Source: Deltaproteobacteria bacterium ADurb.Bin026 (GTDB lineage Bacteria > Desulfobacterota > Syntrophorhabdia > Syntrophorhabdales > Syntrophorhabdaceae). From it: a stretch of 11,624 nucleotides of DNA. The notes below the pieces were generated by a model. That model was not told the origin of the DNA and did no database searches. It worked only from the letters and a program-made list of their open reading frames with translations. Location: assembly GCA_002071245.1 (NCBI GenBank), contig MWEV01000009.1:1-11624 (forward strand), written 5' to 3'. Made by a program: the position numbers and the translations under genes. Below are positions 1 through 7,146 of the stretch, piece after piece; the stretch's first letter is position 1; each line of letters starts with the position of its first letter.

Positions 1-1
1 G

Positions 2-1390
2 AAGAGCGATCTCTACATCTACTTCTATTTTCACGGGTTATCGCTCCTGAACAAAAGAGGTTCTTTCTGTTTCATAACATCCAACTCCTGGCTCGATGTG
101 GGTTATGGAAAGGATCTGCAGGAGTTTCTCCTGAAACAATGCCATGTGAAGATGGTTATCGACAATCAGGTAAAGCGTTCCTTCGCCTCCGCTGACGTGA
201 ATACGATCATCGCACTTTTCTCTGCACCTGATGACCCGATAGATTGGACATCTGACAAAACAGCGAAATTCATCATGTTCAAAGTTCCTTTTGAGAGTGT
301 TCTCTCTGCAGTTGTCTTTGATGAGATAGAAGAAATAAGGGAACAGAAGAACATGCCGGAATACAAGGTATATCCCATTAGGCAAGAACTGCTGCTCATT
401 GATGGATGCGAGGCGGATGAAGAAGATGAGCGTGGAGCATGGGGCGTAGGGCAGAGAGTAAAGGATGGTATAACTGAAAATATTATCGATGTTGTGAAAG
501 ATAAGAAGTCGTCGGGGATACTCATCAAGAGCGCCAAATATATCGGGAATAAATGGGGAGGAAAGTATCTCCGCGCGCCTGATATCTACTGGACGATATT
601 GGAAAAGGGGAAGGGAAAGCTGGTAAGGCTTGGCGACATTGCTGAGGTACGCCGTGGGTTTACAACAGGCTCGAATGAATTCTTTTATCTCGATGAGGAA
701 AAGATAAAACAATGGGGAATAGAGGAGGAGTTTTTAAAGCCAGTTATCAAAAGCCCCCGTGAATGCAAACGCATCCTCATTGACCCAAAGGATTTAAAAT
801 ACAAAATTTTTATGTGCCATAAGGACAAAAAGGATTTAAAAGGCACCGCAGCGCTGGAGTATATCAATTGGGGCGAATCGCAGGGTTTTCACGAAAGACC
901 AAGCTGCGCTGGTAGGGTGAGGTGGTGGGATGTAGGGGAGAGAAAAACCCCAAGACTTAACTTTAATTATTTGATTAGTTCGACTGCAAAAACATTATTT
1001 TCAGTAGATGGTTGTTACGCAAGTGACAATTTTCAGGAGATCCGTTCTGACAAAGAAATGGATTTGTCTGTATGCGTGGTTCTAAATTCTACCGTTTTTC
1101 AGCTATGGGTAAACATGGCTGGCCGCTCTAATTTCGGAGGTGGCCTACTAAAGATTCAAACATATGAACTTGCCGATCTGATTTGCATTAATCCGTCAGC
1201 GATAAGTTTTAGAGACATACAACTGCTCAACGCTTCATCATGGGACGTCCTTGCTCCATCGACTGACCGCCACGCACTCGATGCCATAGTTTTCGACGCC
1301 CTTGGCCTCACCCAGACCGAGCGTGATGCCGTCTACGAAGCCGTCATCAAACTCGTCGAAGCCCGCCTGAAAAAGGCAGGGAGCGTATAA
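2..1390 (+). CDS. Eco57I-type N6-adenine DNA methyltransferase / type IIG-like protein, C-terminal part (5' partial)
   Basis: This would methylate adenine at a specific DNA site, either as the modification arm of a restriction system or, if an N-terminal nuclease exists off-window, as a combined type IIG enzyme. The frame is open to the left edge: bases 2-97 encode KSDLYIYFYFHGLSLL followed by CFITSNSWLDVGYGK, the typical end of the Eco57I methylase catalytic domain. The ATG at 98 is therefore internal and the true start is outside. The NPPY catalytic motif is not in view. A TaqI-like target-recognition region begins near base 620 with LVRLGDIAEVRRGFTTGSNE, and the chain ends in a helical, charged tail (DRHALDAIVFDALGLTQTER). 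A total of 462 residues are visible; relatives commonly reach about 1000. The last 120 coding bases are about 60% GC against about 35% for 961-1080, so the gene is mosaic. The family call is confident; the IIG versus plain methylase choice is open. Confidence 0.85.
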   Translation, partial: KSDLYIYFYFHGLSLLNKRGSFCFITSNSWLDVGYGKDLQEFLLKQCHVKMVIDNQVKRSFASADVNTIIALFSAPDDPIDWTSDKTAKFIMFKVPFESVLSAVVFDEIEEIREQKNMPEYKVYPIRQELLLIDGCEADEEDERGAWGVGQRVKDGITENIIDVVKDKKSSGILIKSAKYIGNKWGGKYLRAPDIYWTILEKGKGKLVRLGDIAEVRRGFTTGSNEFFYLDEEKIKQWGIEEEFLKPVIKSPRECKRILIDPKDLKYKIFMCHKDKKDLKGTAALEYINWGESQGFHERPSCAGRVRWWDVGERKTPRLNFNYLISSTAKTLFSVDGCYASDNFQEIRSDKEMDLSVCVVLNSTVFQLWVNMAGRSNFGGGLLKIQTYELADLICINPSAISFRDIQLLNASSWDVLAPSTDRHALDAIVFDALGLTQTERDAVYEAVIKLVEARLKKAGSV

Positions 1391-1405
1391 TAGGTATTAA
1401 AAAAC

Positions 1406-1531
1406 ATGAAGCTATCTGATTCTCAACAAAGACAAGCAGTTCAAGAAAGGCTCAGAACTTTTGGTTTTCCTCAGGCATCTCTGGTGGCAAACGGTAGTGG
1501 AAATTTATTGCATGCGAGAAAACCGTCCTAA
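1406..1531 (+). CDS. short hypothetical ORF (41 aa), possibly a gene fragment
   Basis: The frame starts at ATG 1406, 15 bases after the methyltransferase stop, and encodes a hydrophilic peptide beginning MKLSDSQQRQAVQERL and ending NLLHARKPS. The start has only a weak upstream AGG as a ribosome site. No domain is recognised. The helix-like, Gln/Arg-rich start looks like the N-terminus of a protein, while the last dozen residues do not. The Cys-rich frame at 1512 overlaps its end by 20 bases, so the two may be pieces of one frameshifted gene. The call is weak. Confidence 0.25.
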   Translation: MKLSDSQQRQAVQERLRTFGFPQASLVANGSGNLLHARKPS

Positions 1532-1637
1532 AGATTGTAGCTGTGGTGAGGGCAAGACCGCATGTGAACAGTGCCTGAAAAAACAGTATGATACTAAAAA
1601 AGAGATTGATAAAACTGTAAGTAAATCACCAGGATAG
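1512..1637 (+). CDS. short Cys-rich ORF (41 aa), possible zinc-binding remnant
   Basis: Reading from ATG 1512 gives MRENRPKDCSCGEGKTACEQ then CLKKQYDTKK, ending SKSPG. The spaced cysteines (CxC, then CxxC) resemble a small zinc-binding knuckle, but I do not recognise a family. The frame is open upstream to 1410 without another good start and there is no clear ribosome-binding site. It could be a real micro-protein, or the distal half of a broken gene whose front is the ORF at 1406. Confidence 0.25.
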   Translation: MRENRPKDCSCGEGKTACEQCLKKQYDTKKEIDKTVSKSPG

Positions 1638-1717
1638 GTGGGTGGTAAATTGATAGAGAATGTAAAGAAGAGGGGATATTATCAGGTTATATAAATTTTA
1701 AATTAATAATAGATAAA

Positions 1718-3085
1718 ATGAAATACAAAGAATCTGAAACAAGAGAATTAAAGAAATCAACATCAGAGCTGAAAGAAGCTGTTGTCTCCATTGCCGCAAT
1801 GCTAAACAAACACAAAAAGGGTGAGCTCTATTTCGGTATAAATAATGACGGAACCGTTGTTGGGTTAACCATTTCAGGAAAGACCATAAGAGACGTTTCA
1901 AAAACAATCTCTGATCACATAGAGCCAAAGATATACCCTAAGGTTGAGAAAATAACCATAGGAAACAAAGATTGTATTAAAGTTGCATTCCAGGGAGAAG
2001 ATGCACCATATCTCGCCTACGGCAGGGCTTATATACGGGTGGGGGATGAAGATAGGCATTTGAGCGCCAAAGAGCTTGAAAACATGTTTCTCAAGAAAAA
2101 GAATGAAAAGGTGTCATGGAAAAGCAAGGTCTCCGGGCATACCGTAAAGGATGTGAATGAAAACGTTCTCAGGCAATACGTATCCAAGGCGCAATCTGTC
2201 GGGAGACTCGATTTCGATTTCGAAAGTGTCAAGACGACTCTCAACAAGCTCAACATGATTCAGGGAAATCGCCTTCTAAACGCATGCGAAGTGCTGTTCT
2301 GTAATGAAAACAAAATGGAAGTACAAACAGCAGTATTTGCCGGAACAGATAAAACAACCTTTCTCGACATAAAGAAATTCCAGGGAACACTTTTCGATAT
2401 GCTCGAAAAATCAGAGCAGTATATATCCGAACATATCAACTGGAGAGTAAAATTCGGAAAGATGAAAAGGGAAAAAATTCCGGAGGTACCCATCAAGGCT
2501 GCAAGGGAGGCCCTCGTCAATTCTTTCTGCCACCGTGACTACGCGATACCAAAAGGTAATGAGATTGCCATTTTCAAAGACAGAGTAGAGATTTACAATC
2601 CTGGTGCATTCCCTGAAGGCTTTACTCCTGAGGATTTTATAAAGGGTAAAGAAAGATCGATACTTCGAAACCCCCTTATTGCTGAAACCCTATACAAATC
2701 GAAAGAGATTGAAAAATGGGGCTCAGGATTAAGAAGGATCTATGAGGAATGCGGGTTACATGAGGTGAAAGTTGAATTTGAAACTCTCAAAAGCGGTTTT
2801 ATGGTTGTCTTTTACAGGGACCTGGCAATTAAGAAAAAAGAAGGTCTCCAGGAAGGTGGCGGAATAAGTGAGGGAATAAGTGAGGGAATAAGTGAGGGAA
2901 TAAGTGAGGGAATAAAATCATTACTAACATACATAGAAAATAATCCGGGAAAACGGATAAACATTATAGCACAAGAAATGAACAAGCCCGCAAAAACAAT
3001 AGAACGATGGATAAAAAAATTACGAGAGAAGGGTAAGATAGAGTTCAGAGGCAGTAAAAAGGCAGGAGGATATTATAAAAAATAG
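1718..3085 (+). CDS. AlbA_2 / GHKL-like ATPase with C-terminal winged helix (putative transcriptional regulator)
   Basis: This 455-residue protein has the plan of proteins annotated as ATP-binding AlbA_2 or 'RecG-like' transcriptional regulators. Residues 5-125 are the AlbA_2 (Schlafen-like) domain, with ESETRELKKS and GELYFGINNDGTVVGL. Residues ~255-365 are a HATPase_c_4 region with an E-x3-N motif (E264, N268), HRD at 272-274, EIYNPGAFPEG and WGSGL at 334-338. Residues ~398-455 form a winged-helix domain (KTIERWIKKLREKGKIE). A linker of four exact GISE units (residues 382-397) joins the last two. The likely role is nucleotide-dependent DNA or RNA binding, possibly controlling the neighbouring defence genes; the exact activity of the family is poorly known. 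ATG 1718 gives the usual family N-terminus, though no good Shine-Dalgarno precedes it. The frame is open back to 1649 but offers no start codon there. Confidence 0.85.
   Translation: MKYKESETRELKKSTSELKEAVVSIAAMLNKHKKGELYFGINNDGTVVGLTISGKTIRDVSKTISDHIEPKIYPKVEKITIGNKDCIKVAFQGEDAPYLAYGRAYIRVGDEDRHLSAKELENMFLKKKNEKVSWKSKVSGHTVKDVNENVLRQYVSKAQSVGRLDFDFESVKTTLNKLNMIQGNRLLNACEVLFCNENKMEVQTAVFAGTDKTTFLDIKKFQGTLFDMLEKSEQYISEHINWRVKFGKMKREKIPEVPIKAAREALVNSFCHRDYAIPKGNEIAIFKDRVEIYNPGAFPEGFTPEDFIKGKERSILRNPLIAETLYKSKEIEKWGSGLRRIYEECGLHEVKVEFETLKSGFMVVFYRDLAIKKKEGLQEGGGISEGISEGISEGISEGIKSLLTYIENNPGKRINIIAQEMNKPAKTIERWIKKLREKGKIEFRGSKKAGGYYKK
2861..2915 (+). repeat. 12-bp in-frame tandem repeat (four copies plus a partial)
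   Basis: The unit GGAATAAGTGAG is repeated four times without a mismatch (2861-2908), followed by the first seven bases of a fifth. Because 12 is a multiple of three and the unit starts on a codon boundary, each copy adds Gly-Ile-Ser-Glu to the linker between the ATPase and winged-helix domains. Perfect identity suggests recent slippage or active homogenisation. It is not a CRISPR array, since there are no spacers. Confidence 0.97.
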
Positions 3086-3105
3086 TCTACGATAAGGAGA
3101 CGATA

Positions 3106-3129
3106 ATGAGAAAGGTGGTTCAAGAATAA
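3106..3129 (+). CDS. possible 7-codon leader ORF upstream of the helicase gene
   Basis: A canonical ribosome-binding site AAGGAG (3094-3099) sits six bases before an ATG whose frame encodes MRKVVQE and stops at TAA 3127-3129. That is 11 bases before the helicase ATG at 3141 and in a different frame. The initiation signal is stronger than the one directly preceding the helicase. It may deliver ribosomes that re-initiate at 3141, or it may be a relic. The peptide itself has no recognisable function. Confidence 0.3.
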   Translation: MRKVVQE

Positions 3130-3130
3130 A

Positions 3131-3138
3131 GAGAGGGG
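3131..3138 (+). promoter_or_regulatory. ribosome-binding site of the PLD/SNF2 helicase gene
   Basis: GAGAGGGG lies only 2-4 bases before ATG 3141, which is tighter than usual. The helicase frame is closed upstream by a TAA at 3093-3095 with no alternative ATG in between, so 3141 is the likely start despite the short spacing. Confidence 0.5.
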
Positions 3139-3140
3139 TT

Positions 3141-6100
3141 ATGCCAGCACATGACATCATAGACAACAGGAATGAGAAGCTTGTTGACCATATAAACCGT
3201 ATATTAAGCTCAACTGAGGCTGCCCGTTTTGCTGTAGGATACTTTTTCCTGTCAGGATTTACAAGCATTGCGGAAAAGCTTTCAGGAATAAAAGAATTGT
3301 ACCTTCTTATCGGCAACACTTCAAACCGCGAGACCCTTGAACAGCTTGCAGAAGGCTATAGGCGCCTTGAATTAGTAATTGAGGCGACAGAGGCTGAAAA
3401 ATATCCAAAGAGAACTGAATTGAAAAGGATCGCTGCAGAAACAGGCGAAAATATCAGGACAGGCATTGAACTCATGGACCAGACTGATGAAGGAGAATCC
3501 CTCGTAAAAAACTTTGTACGGATGATCGAAGAAAAAAGGCTCAAGGTCCGCATATATACAAAAGGCAGGCTTCATGCAAAGGCATATATATTTGATTATG
3601 GAAAAATCTTTGATGAAAAAGGAAAGCCTATAGAACGCCACGAAAAAGGTATTGCCATCGTTGGATCATCAAACCTTACTTTGTCTGGCGTAACGCATAA
3701 CACAGAACTGAATGTTCTGGTGCAGGGAAACGACAACCATACTGAGCTTGTAAATTGGTTTGAAGGGTTATGGAAAGAATCCCATGATTTTGATGAAGTG
3801 CTCATGCAGGAGATGCAACAATCGTGGTCTATGGCACAAGTTAAGCCATATGATATCTACATGAAGACGTTATATAATCTTATAAAGGATAGGCTGGAAG
3901 GCGAAGACGATATGGACATACTTTGGGATGACGAGATTGTATCCCGGCTTGCTGATTTCCAAAAGGTTGCTGTCAGACAGGCAGTCCAGATCATACGTGA
4001 TTATAGCGGGGTTTTCATATCAGATGTTGTCGGACTTGGCAAATCGTATATCGGCGCTGCAATTGTAAAACATTTTGAGAGAACAGAGCACGCAAGGCCG
4101 TTGATTATATGCCCTGCTCCTCTTGTAGACATGTGGGAACGGTACAACGAAGTCTATCAATTGAATGCCCGTGTTCTATCTATGGGGTACCTAAAAGAAA
4201 AAGACAACGAGAACATGAGCATGTTTTTTGAAGACGTGCGATACAAAGACCGTGATTTTTTGTTGTTAGACGAAAGCCATAACTTTGCTCATCCTGATAC
4301 GCAGCGTTACAAAATCATGCAGGGGTTTTTACGCATAGGGAAGCGTTGCTGTCTTTTAACCGCAACACCCCGCAACAAGAGTGCTTGGGATATCTACCAC
4401 CAGATAAAGTTGTTCCATCAAGAAGACCACACTTATCTTCCCATAGATCCACCCAATCTCAAAGAATATTTTAAAAAGATCGATGCAAGCGAAAGAAAGC
4501 TGCCCGATCTCCTGGCCAATATCCTGATTCGACGAACAAGGAATCATATCCTTAGGTGGTATGGTTTTGACGCGGAGACACATCAGCCCGTAGACCCTTC
4601 ACGGTTCCGTGAATATATAGAAGGCAAAAGACGTGCTTATGTTATTGTTGCAGGCCAACACCAATTCTTCCCTAAACGAGAGCTTGATACTGTGGAATAT
4701 AGTATTGAAGATGCCTACCAAGGTCTTTACCAGGAGCTTCGAGGTTACATGGGCAAGCCAAGAAAGGGGCAACCCATTAAACCAACTCCCAATGAGCTAA
4801 CATATGCACGTTATGGTTTGTGGCACTATGTGAGTAAGGATAAGCAAAAAGAAGAACCATATGCAAGTCTTCATAGAGCAGGGGCAAATTTACGCGGGTT
4901 GATTAGGGTGTTGTTGTTCAAGCGTTTTGAATCGAGTGTTGAGGCATTCAGGCAAAGTGTTCGTAAACTTTTAGTTATTCACGAAAGGTTTTTAAGCGCT
5001 ATTTCAGAAGGATTTGTTCCGGCCGGAGATGAAGCACAGACCATTCTTTACGAACCAAACCAGGAAGAAGAACAGGATTTAATGGATGCCCTGAGAAAGG
5101 TATCAGGTAAATATAAGGTGGCTGATTTTGATATTGAGCGTCTAAAAGAACATATAAATCATGACATTCAGTTATTCAAAAAGATACTTCAGCTTGTCGA
5201 TCCTATCACTGCAGAACAGGATGCAAAGCTACAAAAACTGATAGAAATAATCAACAAAAAACCCTTAAACCAGGGTAAGAGGTTAATATTTACACAATAT
5301 GCAGACACCGCAAGATATCTCTACCAAAATCTTAATCCTGGAGATTCAAGAGATGATATCGATGTAATATTTAGTGGTGACAAAAGTAAGGCACGTGTAG
5401 TTGGTCGTTTTGCGCCCAAAGCAAACAAGGAATATAGATTTGCTAGTAACGAGGTCGAACTGATGACAGTTGTTGCAACAGACGTGCTTGCGGAGGGTCT
5501 AAACCTTCAGGATTGTGACAAGATCATAAACTACGACCTCCACTGGAATCCTGTTCGACTTATACAACGATTTGGAAGAATAGATCGTATTGGATCTGAA
5601 CATGATGTGATCTATGGTTTTAACTTCCTTCCGGAGACAGGTATTGAAAGAAATCTGAAACTGAAGGAAAAACTACGAATACGTATTCAAGAAATTCATG
5701 ATACGATCGGTGAAGATTCGGCAATTCTTGACACTTCCGAACAGCTTAACGAAGAGGCTATGTATGCAATATACGAGAAAAATGCTGGTCAACTAAGCCT
5801 TTTCGAAGATGAAGGTGATGATATTCTTGATCTTAACGAGGCAGAAGAAATTTTGCGCCAATTAAAAAAAGAAAATCAAAGCGAATACGAGCGAATTGCA
5901 AATCTGCGTGATGGAATCAGGACAGTTAAGCCATCAGACAAAAAGGGATTGTTTGTTTTCTGTCAGGCAGGGAGGTATCAGCAATTATTTTTGTTGGATG
6001 AAAAAATGAATGTTGTTTCAAGAGATGTACCCAAAATACTTGGAGTTTTGAAATGCGGTAAAGAAATGGAAGGACATGCCATTCCACATGGATATAACAA

Positions 6101-6476
6101 CAAAATCATGCGTATTTTAAAAAGTTTCAAAGAAGAAGTTAAACATCGAGAAGCAGAACGGGAACTTACTTTTTCTTTATCTCACGGACAGCGATATATT
6201 ATACGAGAATTGCGAGTGCTATATGGAGTAACAGACGATGCGGACATAAAAGGGAGAATCAATCTTCTCGAAATAGCTTTCCGGGGGGCAATCCCTAAAG
6301 CAGTAAACAAAGAACTCAACAAGATCCGTCGTAACGGCATAACAGGACATAATTTAGTTAAGTTATTGGGCGATATTTATAATCAATATAGTATGAGAGA
6401 TTGGTTAAACCGTAAATATCCGAAATATGAAGATCAGGCAATCCCTAAAATTATATGCAGTGAAGGTTTGGAGTAA
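3141..6476 (+). CDS. PLD-nuclease / SNF2-family helicase fusion
   Basis: This 1111-residue protein joins a phospholipase-D-type domain to a superfamily 2 helicase. In the N-terminal ~230 residues, H145, K147 and D152 (LHAKAYIFD) followed by GSSN (175-178) form one HKD motif; family enzymes with one such motif usually pair up to make the active site and often cut DNA. The helicase motor has Walker A GLGKS (298-302, K301), motif II DESH (377-380), motif III TATP (407-410), motif V ATDVLAEGLNLQ (from 779) and motif VI QRFGRIDRIG (809-818). A large insertion of about 250 residues separates the two RecA lobes, as in RapA/SNF2-like defence helicases. The predicted job is ATP-driven movement on DNA or RNA coupled to cleavage. 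It starts 55 bases after the AlbA_2 gene and leads the four-gene run to 10811. DISARM uses separate DrmD (SNF2) and DrmC (PLD) proteins. The domain calls are firm; nuclease activity is inferred. Confidence 0.92.
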   Translation: MPAHDIIDNRNEKLVDHINRILSSTEAARFAVGYFFLSGFTSIAEKLSGIKELYLLIGNTSNRETLEQLAEGYRRLELVIEATEAEKYPKRTELKRIAAETGENIRTGIELMDQTDEGESLVKNFVRMIEEKRLKVRIYTKGRLHAKAYIFDYGKIFDEKGKPIERHEKGIAIVGSSNLTLSGVTHNTELNVLVQGNDNHTELVNWFEGLWKESHDFDEVLMQEMQQSWSMAQVKPYDIYMKTLYNLIKDRLEGEDDMDILWDDEIVSRLADFQKVAVRQAVQIIRDYSGVFISDVVGLGKSYIGAAIVKHFERTEHARPLIICPAPLVDMWERYNEVYQLNARVLSMGYLKEKDNENMSMFFEDVRYKDRDFLLLDESHNFAHPDTQRYKIMQGFLRIGKRCCLLTATPRNKSAWDIYHQIKLFHQEDHTYLPIDPPNLKEYFKKIDASERKLPDLLANILIRRTRNHILRWYGFDAETHQPVDPSRFREYIEGKRRAYVIVAGQHQFFPKRELDTVEYSIEDAYQGLYQELRGYMGKPRKGQPIKPTPNELTYARYGLWHYVSKDKQKEEPYASLHRAGANLRGLIRVLLFKRFESSVEAFRQSVRKLLVIHERFLSAISEGFVPAGDEAQTILYEPNQEEEQDLMDALRKVSGKYKVADFDIERLKEHINHDIQLFKKILQLVDPITAEQDAKLQKLIEIINKKPLNQGKRLIFTQYADTARYLYQNLNPGDSRDDIDVIFSGDKSKARVVGRFAPKANKEYRFASNEVELMTVVATDVLAEGLNLQDCDKIINYDLHWNPVRLIQRFGRIDRIGSEHDVIYGFNFLPETGIERNLKLKEKLRIRIQEIHDTIGEDSAILDTSEQLNEEAMYAIYEKNAGQLSLFEDEGDDILDLNEAEEILRQLKKENQSEYERIANLRDGIRTVKPSDKKGLFVFCQAGRYQQLFLLDEKMNVVSRDVPKILGVLKCGKEMEGHAIPHGYNNKIMRILKSFKEEVKHREAERELTFSLSHGQRYIIRELRVLYGVTDDADIKGRINLLEIAFRGAIPKAVNKELNKIRRNGITGHNLVKLLGDIYNQYSMRDWLNRKYPKYEDQAIPKIICSEGLE

Positions 6477-6519
6477 AAAAATAAACAAAAAGAATTTTTT
6501 TATTCAATAAAGTAAGTCA

Positions 6520-6525
6520 TACAAT
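6520..6525 (+). promoter_or_regulatory. possible -10 box before the Mrr_N gene
   Basis: TACAAT lies 16 bases before the ATG at 6541, in the AT-rich gap after the helicase gene. A matching -35 hexamer about 17 bases upstream is poor (T-rich), so an internal promoter is only possible. Transcription from upstream is equally consistent. Confidence 0.2.
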
Positions 6526-6530
6526 AATGT

Positions 6531-6535
6531 GGGGG
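6531..6535 (+). promoter_or_regulatory. GGGGG ribosome-binding site that favours ATG 6541
   Basis: A run of five G (six with the preceding TG) sits five bases before ATG 6541. The alternative GTG at 6529 would overlap this run and has no purine-rich signal at the right distance, so 6541 is preferred. Confidence 0.5.
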
Positions 6536-6540
6536 TTTTT

Positions 6541-7113
6541 ATGGAAACAAATGAGGTGAGTTTTGCATTTGAAATTCTCCTTGAAGAAGTTGAGGGGGTT
6601 ATAAACACACTAAACGAAGATGGTTCTGAGGCATTTCAAAAAGGAGATTACGAAAAAGCTCGAAATATTATCGAGGAAGCTACAAAGCTTACAGCTTTTA
6701 GAGAAAAGTTACAGAGTCTGCAAAAAGAATGGGAACAACTGCATTCTAAAAAAATGTTTCGTGCCAAAACACAAAAACCAAAAAAAAGAAGGTCATTGGA
6801 AACAAAATTAAAAAGAGGTCTCCGTACAACAGAAAAAGAATTTTGTAAACCAATCCTTGAATCCCTAAATGACCTTGGGGGTTCTGCCAGAATGAATGAC
6901 GTTCTTAAAAAAGTTGAAGAGAAGATGAAAAATACACTCACACAATATGACTATCAACCGTTGTCTTCTAATCCTAATCAGATTCGTTGGCATAACACAG
7001 CACAATGGTGTAGAAACACCCTTATTATGAAAGGTCTTATGAAAAAAGATTCTCCTCGTGGCATTTGGGAAATATCTGATGCCGGTATCAAAGAACTATT
7101 TGCCATGAAATGA
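6541..7113 (+). CDS. Mrr_N-type winged-helix protein with N-terminal helical (coiled-coil) region
   Basis: This 190-residue protein from ATG 6541 (194 if the in-frame GTG at 6529 is used) has two parts. Residues ~1-70 are helical and charged, with GDYEKARNIIEEATKL and LQKEWEQL, a single TPR-like or coiled-coil hairpin suited to dimerisation or docking. After a Lys/Arg-rich stretch (~75-95), residues ~100-190 match the Mrr N-terminal winged-helix domain: LNDLGGSARMNDVLKKVEEK, RWHNTAQWCRN and SPRGIWEISDAGI. This domain is found in restriction endonucleases of the Mrr type and in stand-alone small proteins beside restriction genes, where it is thought to bind DNA. No nuclease domain follows here, so the protein is probably a DNA-recognition adaptor or regulator for the helicases around it. 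It lies 64 bases after the helicase gene and 33 bases before the Hsp70 gene. Confidence 0.8.
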   Translation: METNEVSFAFEILLEEVEGVINTLNEDGSEAFQKGDYEKARNIIEEATKLTAFREKLQSLQKEWEQLHSKKMFRAKTQKPKKRRSLETKLKRGLRTTEKEFCKPILESLNDLGGSARMNDVLKKVEEKMKNTLTQYDYQPLSSNPNQIRWHNTAQWCRNTLIMKGLMKKDSPRGIWEISDAGIKELFAMK

Positions 7114-7135
7114 TTTATTATTAATGAGCAAATTA

Positions 7136-7141
7136 AGGGAG
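7136..7141 (+). promoter_or_regulatory. ribosome-binding site of the Hsp70-TPR gene
   Basis: AGGGAG ends five bases before ATG 7147. This supports a start that leaves about 23 extra residues before the Hsp70 phosphate-1 motif, compared with a DnaK-like start. Confidence 0.65.
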
Positions 7142-7146
7142 ATATT

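Larger units (their letters stand above)
1391..1717 (+). other. gene-poor stretch with remnants of small reading frames
   Basis: These 327 bases separate the methyltransferase from the AlbA_2 gene. No full-length gene, tRNA or clear terminator is seen. Two short frames overlap here (1406-1531 and 1512-1637). The second lies in a frame free of stops from 1410 to 1634, which continues after one TAG (1635-1637) to a TAA at 1692-1694, reading VGGKLIENVKKRGYYQVI. That pattern fits a small decayed gene with a frameshift and a nonsense change, but chance cannot be excluded. The last 40 bases before 1718 are very AT-rich and could hold the promoter for the next gene; I see no convincing -35/-10 pair. 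Confidence 0.4.

Noticed and set aside
98..100. ATG 98 as the start of the methyltransferase
   Set aside because: The frame stays open to base 2 and the upstream residues continue the conserved methylase domain, so 98 is internal.
38..712. 224-residue reverse-strand ORF
   Set aside because: It lies antisense to the conserved methyltransferase frame and shows no recognisable domain; it is a shadow.
2861..2915. CRISPR array
   Set aside because: The units are 12 bp, directly adjoining and inside a coding frame, with no spacers.
6474..6502. A/T-only 9-bp hairpin after the helicase stop as a terminator
   Set aside because: TAAAAAAAT pairs with ATTTTTTTA, but with no G:C pairs the stem is too weak to call, and it could be chance in an AT-rich gap.
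6529..6531. GTG 6529 as the start of the Mrr_N protein
   Set aside because: It has no ribosome-binding site at a sensible distance, while ATG 6541 is preceded by GGGGG at five bases.
6620..6811. 63-residue + strand ORF
   Set aside because: It is out of frame within the Mrr_N gene, with no ribosome site or recognisable domain.
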